DNA of 64,000 nt from Marinibacterium profundimaris (GCF_002210095.1 NZ_AQQR01000003.1:434001-498000); one strand, 5' to 3'; shown: positions 26,617-35,704, counted from the stretch's first letter. Translations and numbers: made by a program. The notes: generated from the sequence alone by a model not told the origin.

Positions 26617-28794
26617 TCAGCGGTTTCGGCCGAAGACCGGCGGCAGCCACATCCGCCCACCCCCGGTCCGATCCCCGGGAGGCTTTCCGCCGCCGGGGGG
26701 ATCCGCGGCCTCGGCGGCCTGGAAGACCGTCGTGCGGTCGACCGTCTCGCCCGCGGCGAGCTTTGCCGCGGCCCACCGCGCGACGCGCGGGGCCGCGACG
26801 CTTGTACCACGCAGGGGCACCATGGAGCCGCTGGCCGATCCGGCGCTCAGCACTCCCGCCATCACCACGCTGTCGTCGCTCGCCGCCGAGGCATCGGGAC
26901 CGAGTGCCCTGACAGGGTTGCCCGTGGGGCCACCGGCCGAGTAGTCGGCCATGACCCCGGTCGAGCGCACGTATCCCGCGATCACCGCCGGCAGGTCGCC
27001 GCAGGCCATGCCGCTGATCGACCCGGCGCGCCGCACCCGCCCCATGGCATTCGCCGGGTCCTCCTGCATCGGGCGTCCGCCGGGCCGCTTGAACCGGCGA
27101 TAGGCCGCATCCTCCAGGTAGGATTGCCGCCCGAACTCGGGGAAGCCGGGCAGCGTCTCGTCGCGCTGGATCCAGGTCTGCAGCTCGACACTGTCGGGGG
27201 CCAGGCCCTTTTCCTTGACGAACGCAAGGGACCAGCTGCCCGAGGGCGCATAGGGGCCCGGCACGGTGGGATGCGCGGTGGGCGCGGCCCAGACCGTGAA
27301 GCGGCCGCGAAAGATCGGTGGGGCCGGCGGCTCGTAGGCGACCAGCGCCACGGGCGTGCCCTGGGCATCCACAGCGAGCGATATGTTCAGCAGGTTCCCG
27401 GCCGAGACCACCGCGGCCCCGGATACGCCGGGCGCGCGGACCTCCAGCGTGACAAGGCCGTCGGGCACCGACAATGCGACCGGCAACCAGGTTTCGATCA
27501 CCGACAGACTGTTGTCCTCGGGCTGCAGCCGCCAGGACAGGCGATCAGCAACCGGTCCCGCGTCCTCCAGCCGCATCACCGCGTGACAGCGCGAGAGATT
27601 GCCGTTGCCCGACGGCAGCGTCAGCAGCGGCAGCGACGCGGACCCGTCGCCGAAGGACGACAACCTGCCGTCGATCTCCTTTTCCACCAGCCCCGAGCCG
27701 TCATGCGGCCCGGCGAAATTGCCGAAGCTGAAATTGATCACCATGGGCGGCGGCGGGCCATCCCCGCCCATGCTGTATTGCAAGAGCCGGTTCTTCAGGA
27801 AATTCAGCCCGTCGACCAGCGGCCCGCCGAGGTCGCTGCCGTTGGGCTGGGCCACGGCGCCGGTGGGCAGCTGGACCGCGATGATCCGCCGACGCGCGCC
27901 CTCGGGATCGTCGGGATCGTAGCCGGCCGCAAGGGCGGTCACGTGGGTGCCATGCGAGACACGCTGCGCACAGGCGGAGTAGCGCGCGCGATCCCAGTTG
28001 ATCAGCTCCGTCCGGGCATAGAAGGCGGCCTCGTCGAGCAGACCGTTCCTTATGTTGTCCTTCAGCGCTGCCTCGATCTCTTTCCGCGTGAAGATCCGGC
28101 CGATGGTGGTCTGGACCGGCGCGGCGGGATCCGTTCGGGCATCCATGTTCCAGAAGAAATCGACCCGGCTGAGGTCCAGGTCCCCTGTGCCCGAGCGCCT
28201 TCGGAACAGGTCGTGGCCGATGCAGATCCCGTTGTCGATCACCGCGATCACCACACTGTCATCAGGCACCTTCACGGGCTCATCGGCCTGGACAAAGGGC
28301 TCGTCCACGTCTGCCACCGTGTCGGCGGGAAGCGGCGTAACCGGAATGATCCGGTTCAGACCGAGGACCGTCAGGCCGCCCGGGCTGTTGGCGGCCAACA
28401 TGTACGCCCGTTGCACCAGGACCGTGAACCGGGCCCGGTGCGTCGCCTTGCGGTCATCTCCATCGTATTCCCCGGGCACAAGGATTTGCCCGGCCAGCTC
28501 CTGCCTTTCGGCCAGCTCCAGGATCCGTTCCAGCGAATTGAATTCGATGTCTTCTCCCGGCGCCCCCTCCTTCTCTGCCCCATTGCCGGGCAGGTCGGCC
28601 TGTCCGACGTTCGTGTCCGGGCTCTGGTCCTGTCCCTCCTCGAGCGCGGCCGGTTCGATCAGTGCCAGCCACCAGGGCTCCCCGGCAAAGGACTGATCTG
28701 CGTCGGTGAAGCGGTTGAGGATGTTCAGGCGGAATTCCAGGTTGGGATCGCTGAAATCCGGCGGCGCCTGCGTGTCGGTCCATGACAATGGCAT
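26617..28794 (-). CDS. Subtilisin-like serine protease (S8) without signal peptide
   Basis: 725 residues. All triad residues are visible: Asp187 in VVIAVIDNGI, His281 in VSHGTHVTALAAG and Ser665 in RGTSVAAPRVARW; an oxyanion-type PSGNGN lies near the middle. About 300 extra residues stand between His and Ser compared with ordinary subtilisins, including a beta-rich insert (LSWRLQPEDNS...TLEVRAPG...) that resembles domains in bacterial proprotein-type subtilases. There is no N-terminal signal or membrane segment, so it may act in the cytoplasm or leave by another route. The N-terminal ~175 residues are unrecognised. It starts 24 bases after the haloperoxidase-like gene with its own GGGGAGG, third gene of the cyclase operon. 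Confidence 0.88.
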   Translation of the reverse strand: MPLSWTDTQAPPDFSDPNLEFRLNILNRFTDADQSFAGEPWWLALIEPAALEEGQDQSPDTNVGQADLPGNGAEKEGAPGEDIEFNSLERILELAERQELAGQILVPGEYDGDDRKATHRARFTVLVQRAYMLAANSPGGLTVLGLNRIIPVTPLPADTVADVDEPFVQADEPVKVPDDSVVIAVIDNGICIGHDLFRRRSGTGDLDLSRVDFFWNMDARTDPAAPVQTTIGRIFTRKEIEAALKDNIRNGLLDEAAFYARTELINWDRARYSACAQRVSHGTHVTALAAGYDPDDPEGARRRIIAVQLPTGAVAQPNGSDLGGPLVDGLNFLKNRLLQYSMGGDGPPPPMVINFSFGNFAGPHDGSGLVEKEIDGRLSSFGDGSASLPLLTLPSGNGNLSRCHAVMRLEDAGPVADRLSWRLQPEDNSLSVIETWLPVALSVPDGLVTLEVRAPGVSGAAVVSAGNLLNISLAVDAQGTPVALVAYEPPAPPIFRGRFTVWAAPTAHPTVPGPYAPSGSWSLAFVKEKGLAPDSVELQTWIQRDETLPGFPEFGRQSYLEDAAYRRFKRPGGRPMQEDPANAMGRVRRAGSISGMACGDLPAVIAGYVRSTGVMADYSAGGPTGNPVRALGPDASAASDDSVVMAGVLSAGSASGSMVPLRGTSVAAPRVARWAAAKLAAGETVDRTTVFQAAEAADPPGGGKPPGDRTGGGRMWLPPVFGRNR

Positions 28795-28818
28795 ATCACT
28801 GTTCCTCCCCTGCCCCGC

Positions 28819-30051
28819 TCAGAAGCCGGCCCATTCGGCCGCCGCCTTCTTCCACAGCCAGTCCAGGGGATCGGAATGAACCTGGTTCGGCAGGTGCCCC
28901 GTGATGGCGGTGTCGGCGACCCAGTCGCCCGGCGCGCTCTGGACCGGGGCGGTGCCCCCGGCAGGATCGTTGGGCGCGTAGTACCTGCGCCAGTCGAAAT
29001 CGAGCGCCGGATTGGAGGCACCGTCCTCGTTGCCGTAGACCGAGCCGTCGAAGGTCCAGCTGCGGGCCGGTTCCTGCCCGGTGCAGCGATCCGCGAAATA
29101 CCTGCCCAGCGTCAGCCCAAGCACCGCGCCGGCGGCACTGTCGACGGGGAAATGCACCCCGGCCACCGTGCGGTTGATGGCGATCCGCGCGGCCTGGCGC
29201 ATCATCATCTCGCCCCAGGTGCCATCCGAATAGGGCACGGCCGGTCCCGTATCCACGTCGCGCAGAAGGCGCCAGAGCACCCGCGCGAGGGTAAAGGCCT
29301 CGGTCGCGTGGCCGCTGGGCAGGGCGCCATGGGTCGGCGTCCAGATCATCGGCTGGATCTGCGGCGAATATTCCATGGGCCGCTTGCAATCGAGCGCGTA
29401 CTTGATCCGCATCTCGACGTAATTCGCCAGCCAGTGCGCCGCGGCCAGCAGTTCCATCGTGTAGGGCGTGCGCGCGGGTTCGATGAAGGCGATGGCACGC
29501 AGGAACTCCGTGGGCGCCGCCAGCTGGGCCAGGATCTCGGAGATCCGGTCCTGCCGCAGATCGGCATAGTTCGCCACCACCGTCAGCTGCGCGGCAAAGA
29601 TCGCCTGGGTCGGGCGGCGCATCTTGATCAGCGGCTGGTACTTGGTGCCGGGCGTCGCGGCATCACCGATCTCCAGGTGGAAGATGTTGGCCCATCCGTC
29701 TTCGGTCGCGGTGGCCGGCGTATGGGAAAAGCCGATGCGGCTGCCCAGTTCAAGCGCGAAGATGCTGCCGCGCACCGAGGGCGAAAGCCGGTCGAGGTAG
29801 GCGGTCGTCTCCTCCGACGCGGCCGGCACGGCGTTGCCGGGGATCGCCTGCCAGTTGCCCGCGATCCCGTCGTGGTTGGTGATCAGCGCGCCCGAGACCA
29901 TCGGCGGATTGGCCGGCCCCCCGAAGCTGCCGAAACTCCCGAAGCTGCCAAAGCTTCCGAAACTTCCAAAACTCCCGAAACTGCCAAAGCTTCCGAAACT
30001 TCCGAAACTTCCAAAGCTGCCTTCGGGTCCGTAGTTGAAATCGTTTGCCAT
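28819..30051 (-). CDS. PAP2 / vanadium-haloperoxidase-like protein with (GSF)11 N-terminus
   Basis: 410 residues from ATG 30051. Residues 11-43 are eleven Gly-Ser-Phe triplets after MANDFNYGPE. The rest carries the complete PAP2/haloperoxidase active site: K217-x6-R224-P, PSGH at 245-248 and R294-x5-H300-x3-D304. These residues bind phosphate or vanadate. The soluble, all-helical-looking sequence without signal peptide or membrane helices is closer to bacterial vanadium-dependent haloperoxidase homologues than to membrane lipid phosphatases; sequence alone cannot decide between phosphatase and peroxidase. Middle gene of the operon, 40 bases after the cyclase and 24 before the subtilase. Confidence 0.85.
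   Translation of the reverse strand: MANDFNYGPEGSFGSFGSFGSFGSFGSFGSFGSFGSFGSFGSFGGPANPPMVSGALITNHDGIAGNWQAIPGNAVPAASEETTAYLDRLSPSVRGSIFALELGSRIGFSHTPATATEDGWANIFHLEIGDAATPGTKYQPLIKMRRPTQAIFAAQLTVVANYADLRQDRISEILAQLAAPTEFLRAIAFIEPARTPYTMELLAAAHWLANYVEMRIKYALDCKRPMEYSPQIQPMIWTPTHGALPSGHATEAFTLARVLWRLLRDVDTGPAVPYSDGTWGEMMMRQAARIAINRTVAGVHFPVDSAAGAVLGLTLGRYFADRCTGQEPARSWTFDGSVYGNEDGASNPALDFDWRRYYAPNDPAGGTAPVQSAPGDWVADTAITGHLPNQVHSDPLDWLWKKAAAEWAGF
29921..30019 (-). repeat. Eleven tandem 9-base units encoding Gly-Ser-Phe
   Basis: Exactly 99 bases, 11 in-frame units. The unit varies only at synonymous positions (GGC/GGA/GGG, AGC/AGT, TTC/TTT), so the peptide is invariant while the DNA is not. This indicates selection on the peptide or an old expansion. 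The repeat is a potential slippage site in steps of one triplet. Confidence 0.95.
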
Positions 30052-30091
30052 GGCGGAACTCCATCTGGTTATGGCTGGGCTATTCAGTGGG

Positions 30092-31876
30092 TCATTCGGG
30101 AACCCCCAGGTCCCGGAGCGCGGCCGCGAAGGCCTGGCCGACCGGAAAGGCATCGCTTGGCGCGTTGCGGCGCCAGGCACTGACCGTGAACCCCGGCTGC
30201 AGCTTCATCAACTTGCCCAGGGTCAGGCGGGCCTGCGTCGGCATGCCGAGGTTCAGCTCGGCCACCGCCTTGATGCGCAGGGTTGACGTGTGGGACCGGT
30301 TCAGCCGGATCGAGGCCTTGGCCAGCTCCAGCGCGCGGGCGTAATCCCTGGCCGAGAGGCAAGCGCCGGCGGCCAGGGCGAGGAAGAAGAACCGGTTGGG
30401 ATCCAGCGGCGCCAGGTGCAGCGCGCGTTCGCAATCGCGCACCGCCAGGTCCCCGTCGCCGCGAAAGGCATGCAGCGTGCCCCGCAGGGCACGGCCTGTC
30501 GCCTCGTTCGGGCTGTGTTCGAGCGCGCTGTCATAGAGCTCTTCGGCCTCGTCGAGCTGGTGCAGCAGGTTGGTGCGTACGAAGCCCTCGGCGATCAGCG
30601 CCGAGGTGTTGGTCGGGTCGAGATCGAGCGCCCGGCCGGTCAGCGCCAGGGCCTGGCGCCCCTCCATCTGGAGGTCGTCGGACCAGCCCTGCGCCACCCG
30701 CAGCACGTGCCAGCGCGATTTCCAGGCCAGCGGGCCGGGTGTCTCGGGGAAGCGTTCGGTCAGCTCGTCCAGCAGCTGCCCCGCCAGGGCGAAATCATGG
30801 CGCGAGAGCCGGTGCATCAGCCCCACCGCCGCGGTCAGAAGCGAATAGGCCTTCAGCGTCGGCACCGGATGCGACAGCGCGCGCCGCACCTCGCTGTTCA
30901 GGATCGCCTGGTGCACCCGCCCGGCGACCTCGGAAAAGATCGCGTTCTTCAGAAGCAGCGCGTCGGGCGCCACGGTGATCCCGTCCGACCAGATCACGTG
31001 GCCCGACTGGACCGAGGCCAGCTCCAGCTCCAGCCGGATCGCGGCCTCGCTGACCACGGCGCTGCCGGACAGGATGAAATCGGCGCTGAGCGCCTTGCCG
31101 ATGTCGCGCAGCAGGGCCGAGCCCGGCACGATGCCCGCCGTCGACAGGCGCGAGATCACGTTCAGCTGGTCCGACCGCGACAGGGCGACGATCAGGTCCT
31201 CGGTCACCAGATCGCGCCAGGCAAGGCTGTCCTTGTCGCCAAAGCTGACCTGCACGGGCAGAACGGCGATGGTCGGCAGCAGCTGTTCGTCGCCCAGGAT
31301 CGCCGAGATGCGCGGCCTGTCGGACTTTGCGCCGACACTGAAGGCATGGACGGGATCCGCGACATTCTTCAGATGGACGGGCCCGATGTCCTCGAATTCG
31401 GCCACGAGATCGCTGGCCAGCGCGTCGCGCACATTGGCCGAGGCGGCAATCTCGCCCGGGCGGGCGCTGGCGGCCAGGCGCGCAGCGATGTTCACCTCGC
31501 GGCCATAAAGGTCGGCATCGGAACTGCGCAGCACGTCGCCCATGTTCAACCCGATGCGGATGTCGAAGCGGTCGGCCTCGGGCCAGCTGGCGTTTCCGGC
31601 GTTCAGACGATCCCGCATGTCGATGGCGCAGCGGACGGCCTGGCTGGGATCGTCGAACTCCATCATCAGCCCGTCGCCGATCTTCTTCACGATGCGGCCA
31701 GAGCCACTGCGCGCAAGCTCCGTCTCGATCTGGTCGACGAAGGCCAGCCAGCGGCGGATGGTGCGTTCCTCGTCGGCCTCGACCAGCCGGACGGAATCCA
31801 CCACGTCCGCAAAGAGGACCGTCGACATGGAACGGCTGAGTACATCCGCATCAATGGTCGCATGCGGCCGCAGCAT
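30092..31876 (-). CDS. Class III nucleotide cyclase with TolB-like and TPR domains (first copy)
   Basis: 594 residues. N-terminal cyclase domain (about 15-185) with metal site STVLFADVVDS, the substrate Lys region IVKKIGDGLMMEF and DLYGREVNIAARLA with the transition-state Asn and Arg, so it looks active; the adenine-specifying Lys/Asp pair favours cAMP. Middle region (about 200-320) resembles the TolB/FlgO-like domain common in these proteins (LPTIAVLPVQ ... DFILSGSAVV). C-terminal third is TPR repeats (ALALTGRALDLDPTNTSALIAEGF). Cytoplasmic. Promoter-like GTGGCA-N17-TATAAT precedes it. First gene of the operon with the (GSF)11 protein and the subtilase. Confidence 0.9.
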   Translation of the reverse strand: MLRPHATIDADVLSRSMSTVLFADVVDSVRLVEADEERTIRRWLAFVDQIETELARSGSGRIVKKIGDGLMMEFDDPSQAVRCAIDMRDRLNAGNASWPEADRFDIRIGLNMGDVLRSSDADLYGREVNIAARLAASARPGEIAASANVRDALASDLVAEFEDIGPVHLKNVADPVHAFSVGAKSDRPRISAILGDEQLLPTIAVLPVQVSFGDKDSLAWRDLVTEDLIVALSRSDQLNVISRLSTAGIVPGSALLRDIGKALSADFILSGSAVVSEAAIRLELELASVQSGHVIWSDGITVAPDALLLKNAIFSEVAGRVHQAILNSEVRRALSHPVPTLKAYSLLTAAVGLMHRLSRHDFALAGQLLDELTERFPETPGPLAWKSRWHVLRVAQGWSDDLQMEGRQALALTGRALDLDPTNTSALIAEGFVRTNLLHQLDEAEELYDSALEHSPNEATGRALRGTLHAFRGDGDLAVRDCERALHLAPLDPNRFFFLALAAGACLSARDYARALELAKASIRLNRSHTSTLRIKAVAELNLGMPTQARLTLGKLMKLQPGFTVSAWRRNAPSDAFPVGQAFAAALRDLGVPE

Positions 31877-31951
31877 CGTGACCTCGATCCCTGTGCCGCT
31901 CAGCGGCTAATAAACATCAAAAAATCTTAACAGTTTTACACTACCTTAACG

Positions 31952-31980
31952 ATTATACAGAAACGGGAATAAATTGCCAC
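31952..31980 (-). promoter_or_regulatory. Sigma70-like promoter of the cyclase operon
   Basis: On the minus strand GTGGCA (31975-31980) is followed after 17 bases by TATAAT (31952-31957), a perfect -10 box, in a markedly AT-rich stretch 76 bases before the cyclase start. Confidence 0.55.
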
Positions 31981-32348
31981 GCGAATTACATTTTTCCGGT
32001 ATGGAGGACCGTCGCGTGGCGGCGTCGCCCCGGCGCAGCGTTGAAAACATGGGCACGGTCCGACACCAGAGGCAGTCCGGATCATGCGCCGTCAAATCAT
32101 TCCGGCAAAACGCTCAACCCAGACGTGTCATGACTTGACTGTACGGCCCAGCCGCGCGGCACCTGCGTCAGCCCCGCGCGCAGCCAAGCGCCCTGAGCCG
32201 CGTCGCAGGACGACCGGCCGGGGCCGGCGCGCAGAGATGCCGTCGGAGTGGCCAAGGACCTCCCGTGCCGGACGCCCTTGTCACCTTTCGCCTCCGGCGC
32301 GCCGGGCCGGTCAGGGGAACCCCCTGGTCATGGGTCTGACCCTGCGGG
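31981..32348. other. Intergenic region, nothing further recognised
   Basis: About 370 bases between the cyclase promoter and the end of the dihydropyrimidinase gene, both on the minus strand. No good small gene. GGGGAACCCCC near 32315-32325 can fold weakly and might end the upstream transcript, but it has no T-tract. Confidence 0.4.
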
Positions 32349-33824
32349 CTACTCGGCGGCCCTGGCGGCCGGACGGGGCGCGATCTTCGCGGCTTCGAAA
32401 CCGTTGGGGGTGATGCCACGCGGGGTGGCCATCTCGTAGGTGCCGCGCTTGAGGAACCGGCCCTGGCCCGGTTCGGCGCAAATCTCGCCGTCCTTCATCG
32501 CCAGCGTCCCGCGCAAATAGGTGGCGACCGGCCAGCCGGTGACCTCCATCCCCTCGTAAGGCGTGTAATCCACCGCGTGATGCAGCAGGTCGTTGGTGAT
32601 CGTCACTCTGCGATCGGCGTCCCAAAGCACGATATCGGCATCCGCGCCGATGGCGATGGCACCTTTGCGCGGATAAAGCCCGAAGATCCGCGCCGGATTG
32701 GTCGCCGTCACGCGCGCAAAGGTTTCCAGGTCGATCCGGCCCTTGCTGACCCCCTCCGAGAAGACCAGCGGCATCCGCGTTTCCACGCCGGGCAGCCCGT
32801 TGGGGATCCGGCTGAAATCGGCATTGGCGCCGGCCGTCTCCTTGGAATTCTCGGGCCCCTCGAAGAAATAGGCCGAATGGTCCGACGAGATCACGTCGAT
32901 CACGCCGCGGCGGATATCGTCCCAGAAATCCTCTACGTCAGAGGCATCGCGCGGCGCGGGGCTGCACATGTACTTGGCACCCTCGCGGCCCGGACGGTCC
33001 ATGTCGGTCGCGGACAGCACCAGGTATTGCGGGCAGGTCTCGCCCCAGACCTTAAGGCCGCGCTTCTGCGCGCGCTCGATTTCCTCGGCCACGGCATGGC
33101 AGGAGACGTGGAAGATCTGGATCGGCGTGTCGACCAGCTCGGCCAGACAGATGGTGCGATAGGTCGCCTCGCGCTCGATCACCTCCGGGCGCGACCAGGC
33201 GTGGTACTTGGGCTCGGTGAAGCCCTCGGCCAGCAGCTGCTCGGTCATCCAGCCGATCGCGTCGTAATTCTCGCAATGCACGGTGACCATGCAGCCCTCG
33301 CGGTGCGCGGCGGCGAGAACCCGCAGGAACGCGCGGTCGGTCAGGTGCGCGTCTTCGTAGGTGAGAAAGACCTTCAGGCTGCGGAGCCCGGCCGCGACGA
33401 CCCTGGGGATGTCCTCGAGCACGACCTTGTCGGTCGGGTCCGAGATGATCTGGTGGAACGTGTAATCGGCCAGCGCGGTCTCGCCCCGTGCCAGGGTCTC
33501 GGCCAGCACGTCTGTGATCTCCTCGCCCGCGTGCTGCGACACGAAAGAGATGATCGAGGTGGTGCCGCCGGCCAGCGCGGCGCTGGTGCCCGTGACCATG
33601 CTTTCGGCCCCGTGGCCCATTCCCGGCTCGACCTGGGCGATGTGGCAATGACTGTCGACACCGCCGGGAAGCACGGTCAGACCAGTGGCGTCGACCTCCT
33701 CGGCGCCGTTCAGGTCGGTGCCGATCGCGGCGATGGTTTCGCCGGTGATCGCGATGTCGCAGAGGCGCGGGCCGCCTTCGGTGACGACGGTGCCGCCTTT
33801 GATGACGAGGTCATAACGGGTCAT
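32349..33824 (-). CDS. Dihydropyrimidinase / hydantoinase
   Basis: 491 residues from ATG 33824 (MTRYDLVIKGGTVVTEGG). Cyclic amidohydrolase family: metal ligands DSHCHI near residue 60, the carbamylated-Lys segment SLKVFLTYED, later His in TVHCENYD and HVSCHA, and Asp in SSDHSAY. Length and the KYMCSPAPRD and FSEGVSKGRI motifs fit D-hydantoinase/dihydropyrimidinase. It hydrolyses 5,6-dihydropyrimidines or hydantoins. Beside an N-acyl-D-amino-acid deacylase gene, hydantoin-type or D-amino-acid derivatives are as likely as uracil. Confidence 0.88.
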   Translation of the reverse strand: MTRYDLVIKGGTVVTEGGPRLCDIAITGETIAAIGTDLNGAEEVDATGLTVLPGGVDSHCHIAQVEPGMGHGAESMVTGTSAALAGGTTSIISFVSQHAGEEITDVLAETLARGETALADYTFHQIISDPTDKVVLEDIPRVVAAGLRSLKVFLTYEDAHLTDRAFLRVLAAAHREGCMVTVHCENYDAIGWMTEQLLAEGFTEPKYHAWSRPEVIEREATYRTICLAELVDTPIQIFHVSCHAVAEEIERAQKRGLKVWGETCPQYLVLSATDMDRPGREGAKYMCSPAPRDASDVEDFWDDIRRGVIDVISSDHSAYFFEGPENSKETAGANADFSRIPNGLPGVETRMPLVFSEGVSKGRIDLETFARVTATNPARIFGLYPRKGAIAIGADADIVLWDADRRVTITNDLLHHAVDYTPYEGMEVTGWPVATYLRGTLAMKDGEICAEPGQGRFLKRGTYEMATPRGITPNGFEAAKIAPRPAARAAE

Positions 33825-34261
33825 TGCTGGGCCTTTCCTTCGGTCGTCTCCAGCCTGCGCCGGACGACCAGTTCCGTTTCCGGGTCGATAAGATATGCGC
33901 GCCATGTCGGGACGTGCCTGCGGGCGCTGGCCGGGCTTGACCTCGGCCATGGGATCGCGACGCAGGGCGCGATCGTCGCCGTGGTGGCGGGACATGGCAC
34001 TGGCTTCCTGACCCAGCAGGTCCGCAACGTCAATGCCGCGCCGGGACCCGGCCCGGCTGCATCCCTGCATTGGCACCCGAACGGGGAAACGGCGGGCGGA
34101 TCGGACCGGCGGGACCTGTGTCAGCCTGCTCGCAAACCTCCAGCCACCCCGGGTACACCGCGCTGCCTTGCGGCCGTCTCACCCCGCACCGAAAGGCGGC
34201 CGGCGGCCGAGTGACGGCACAGCCCTCGTCCGACCTGACCGCCGGCCGGTCCGGGCCGCGC
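33825..34261 (-). other. Gap with a possible gene remnant coupled to the dihydropyrimidinase
   Basis: 437 bases inside an otherwise tightly packed run of minus-strand genes. A frame ending at 33821 overlaps the dihydropyrimidinase start as ATGA; its last ~27 residues (WRAYLIDPETELVVRRRLETTEGKAQQ region) have protein-like composition unlike the Arg/Pro-rich frames around, but no nearby start codon or ribosome site is seen. It may be the tail of a deleted gene or a leader peptide. No function is assigned. Confidence 0.3.
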
Positions 34262-35704
34262 TCAGAGAAGCTGGCCTGCCAGGGCCCCTGCCCCGTCATC
34301 CGGCACATAGGTCAGCTGCCCGTTGACATAGACGCGCGCGATCCCGGCAGAGGTTTCCTGCGGATTGTCGTAATCCGCAACGGCGCGGATCTTCGCCGGA
34401 TCGAACAGCACCAGGTCGCCGGCACAGCCCGTTGCAATGCGCCCGCGATCCGCCAGCCCCAGAACCTTCGCCGTCTGCCCGGTCATCTTGGCCACCGCCT
34501 GCGCCTGGCTCAGCACCCCCTTGTCGCGGGCGTAATGGCCCAGAACCAGCGGGAAGCTGCCCCAGAGCCGGGGATGCGGGCGCCGGTCCCGCGGCAGCCC
34601 GTCCGAGCCCACCAGCGAGGGCGGCCAGGCCAGGATGCGCTCGAGGTCGCCATCGTCCATCTGGTGATAGATCGCGCCCCCGGGCCGCAGCCGTTCGATC
34701 GCTGCGGCCTGGTCCACGCCCCATTCGGCGGCCACCTCGTCCAGGTCGCGACCGGCCATTTCGGGATGCGGATCGGACCAGCTGATCGTGACCTTGCGGC
34801 TGTCGCGCGCGAAGGCCTCGATCAGCACGGTGGAGCTGGCGGTATAGGGATAGACGTCGATATCAAGCGGGATGTCGGCGCGGGCCTCCTCGATCATCGC
34901 GAGCGTGGTGCGCGAGAGGCCAAAGGCGGCCTGACCGCAGCACTTGTGATGCGAAATCAGCGTGCGCGCGCCGGAGCGGCGGGCGATGTCGATGGTTTCG
35001 GCCACGGCCGACACCACACCCGACCGCTCGTCGCGCATATGGGTCGTCCAGAGCTTGCCGGCAGCCGCCACGTCCCGCACCAGCGACAGGATCTCGCCGG
35101 TGGTCGCCGCCTTGGCCGGTGGATAGGCCAGCCCCGTCGACAGCCCCGCCGCGCCCTGCGCCAGCGCCGCGCCAAGATCGGCCTTCATCGCGGCGACCTC
35201 GTCCGCCGAGGCCGGTCCGGTCAGGTCCGCCACCCGCCGCGCCCGGAACACGGTATGGCCGACCAGCGGGACCACGTTGACCGCCGGCTGCGCCGCGCGC
35301 ATCGCATCCAGAAACGCACCGAAACTGTCGAAACGGTATTCCTCCGCCGTGGCGATCAGGTCCAGCGGCGGGACCGGGGCATCGCGGGTCAGCAGCGGCG
35401 TCGGCCCGAGGCTGATGCCGCAATTGCCCGTGACGACGGTGGTGATACCCTGGCTGATCTTCGGCAGGATCGTCTTTCGGTCGAAGACCGCCATGTCGTC
35501 ATGGGTATGCACGTCGATGAAGCCGGGCGCGAGCGCCAGGCCGCCGGCCTCCAGCACCTCGCCCGCCGCGAGGGTCAGGCCTTCGCCGGTTGCCACGATG
35601 CGGCCGTCAGCCACGGCCACGTCCATAACCGCCGGCGCGCCGCCGCTGCCGTCAAAGACCAGCGCGCCACGGATCAGCAGATCGCATTCCCTGTCGCCGC
35701 TCAT
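34262..35704 (-). CDS. N-acyl-D-amino-acid deacylase (amidohydrolase)
   Basis: 480 residues from ATG 35704, which overlaps the preceding gene as ATGA. D-aminoacylase features: N-terminal beta-sandwich piece DLLIRGALVFDGSGGAPAVMDVAVADGRIVATG, zinc motif GFIDVHTHDD near residue 65, VTGNCGISLGP with the ligand Cys, HMRDE and SHHKCCG, and the C-terminal GCAGDLVLFDP. It hydrolyses N-acyl-D-amino acids (or related amides) in the cytoplasm after import by the ABC transporter encoded upstream in the same operon. Confidence 0.9.
   Translation of the reverse strand: MSGDRECDLLIRGALVFDGSGGAPAVMDVAVADGRIVATGEGLTLAAGEVLEAGGLALAPGFIDVHTHDDMAVFDRKTILPKISQGITTVVTGNCGISLGPTPLLTRDAPVPPLDLIATAEEYRFDSFGAFLDAMRAAQPAVNVVPLVGHTVFRARRVADLTGPASADEVAAMKADLGAALAQGAAGLSTGLAYPPAKAATTGEILSLVRDVAAAGKLWTTHMRDERSGVVSAVAETIDIARRSGARTLISHHKCCGQAAFGLSRTTLAMIEEARADIPLDIDVYPYTASSTVLIEAFARDSRKVTISWSDPHPEMAGRDLDEVAAEWGVDQAAAIERLRPGGAIYHQMDDGDLERILAWPPSLVGSDGLPRDRRPHPRLWGSFPLVLGHYARDKGVLSQAQAVAKMTGQTAKVLGLADRGRIATGCAGDLVLFDPAKIRAVADYDNPQETSAGIARVYVNGQLTYVPDDGAGALAGQLL

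Noticed and set aside
29921-30019. CRISPR or non-coding satellite interpretation of the 9-base repeats
   Set aside because: No spacers, unit length 9 and in frame with a gene; variation is synonymous, so it is a coding repeat.
26617-31876. Anti-phage cyclic-nucleotide system (Pycsar or CBASS) for the cyclase operon
   Set aside because: The cyclase has TolB/TPR architecture unlike PycC, there is no recognised nucleotide-binding effector, and the neighbouring genes are not defence genes. Kept only as an untested idea.
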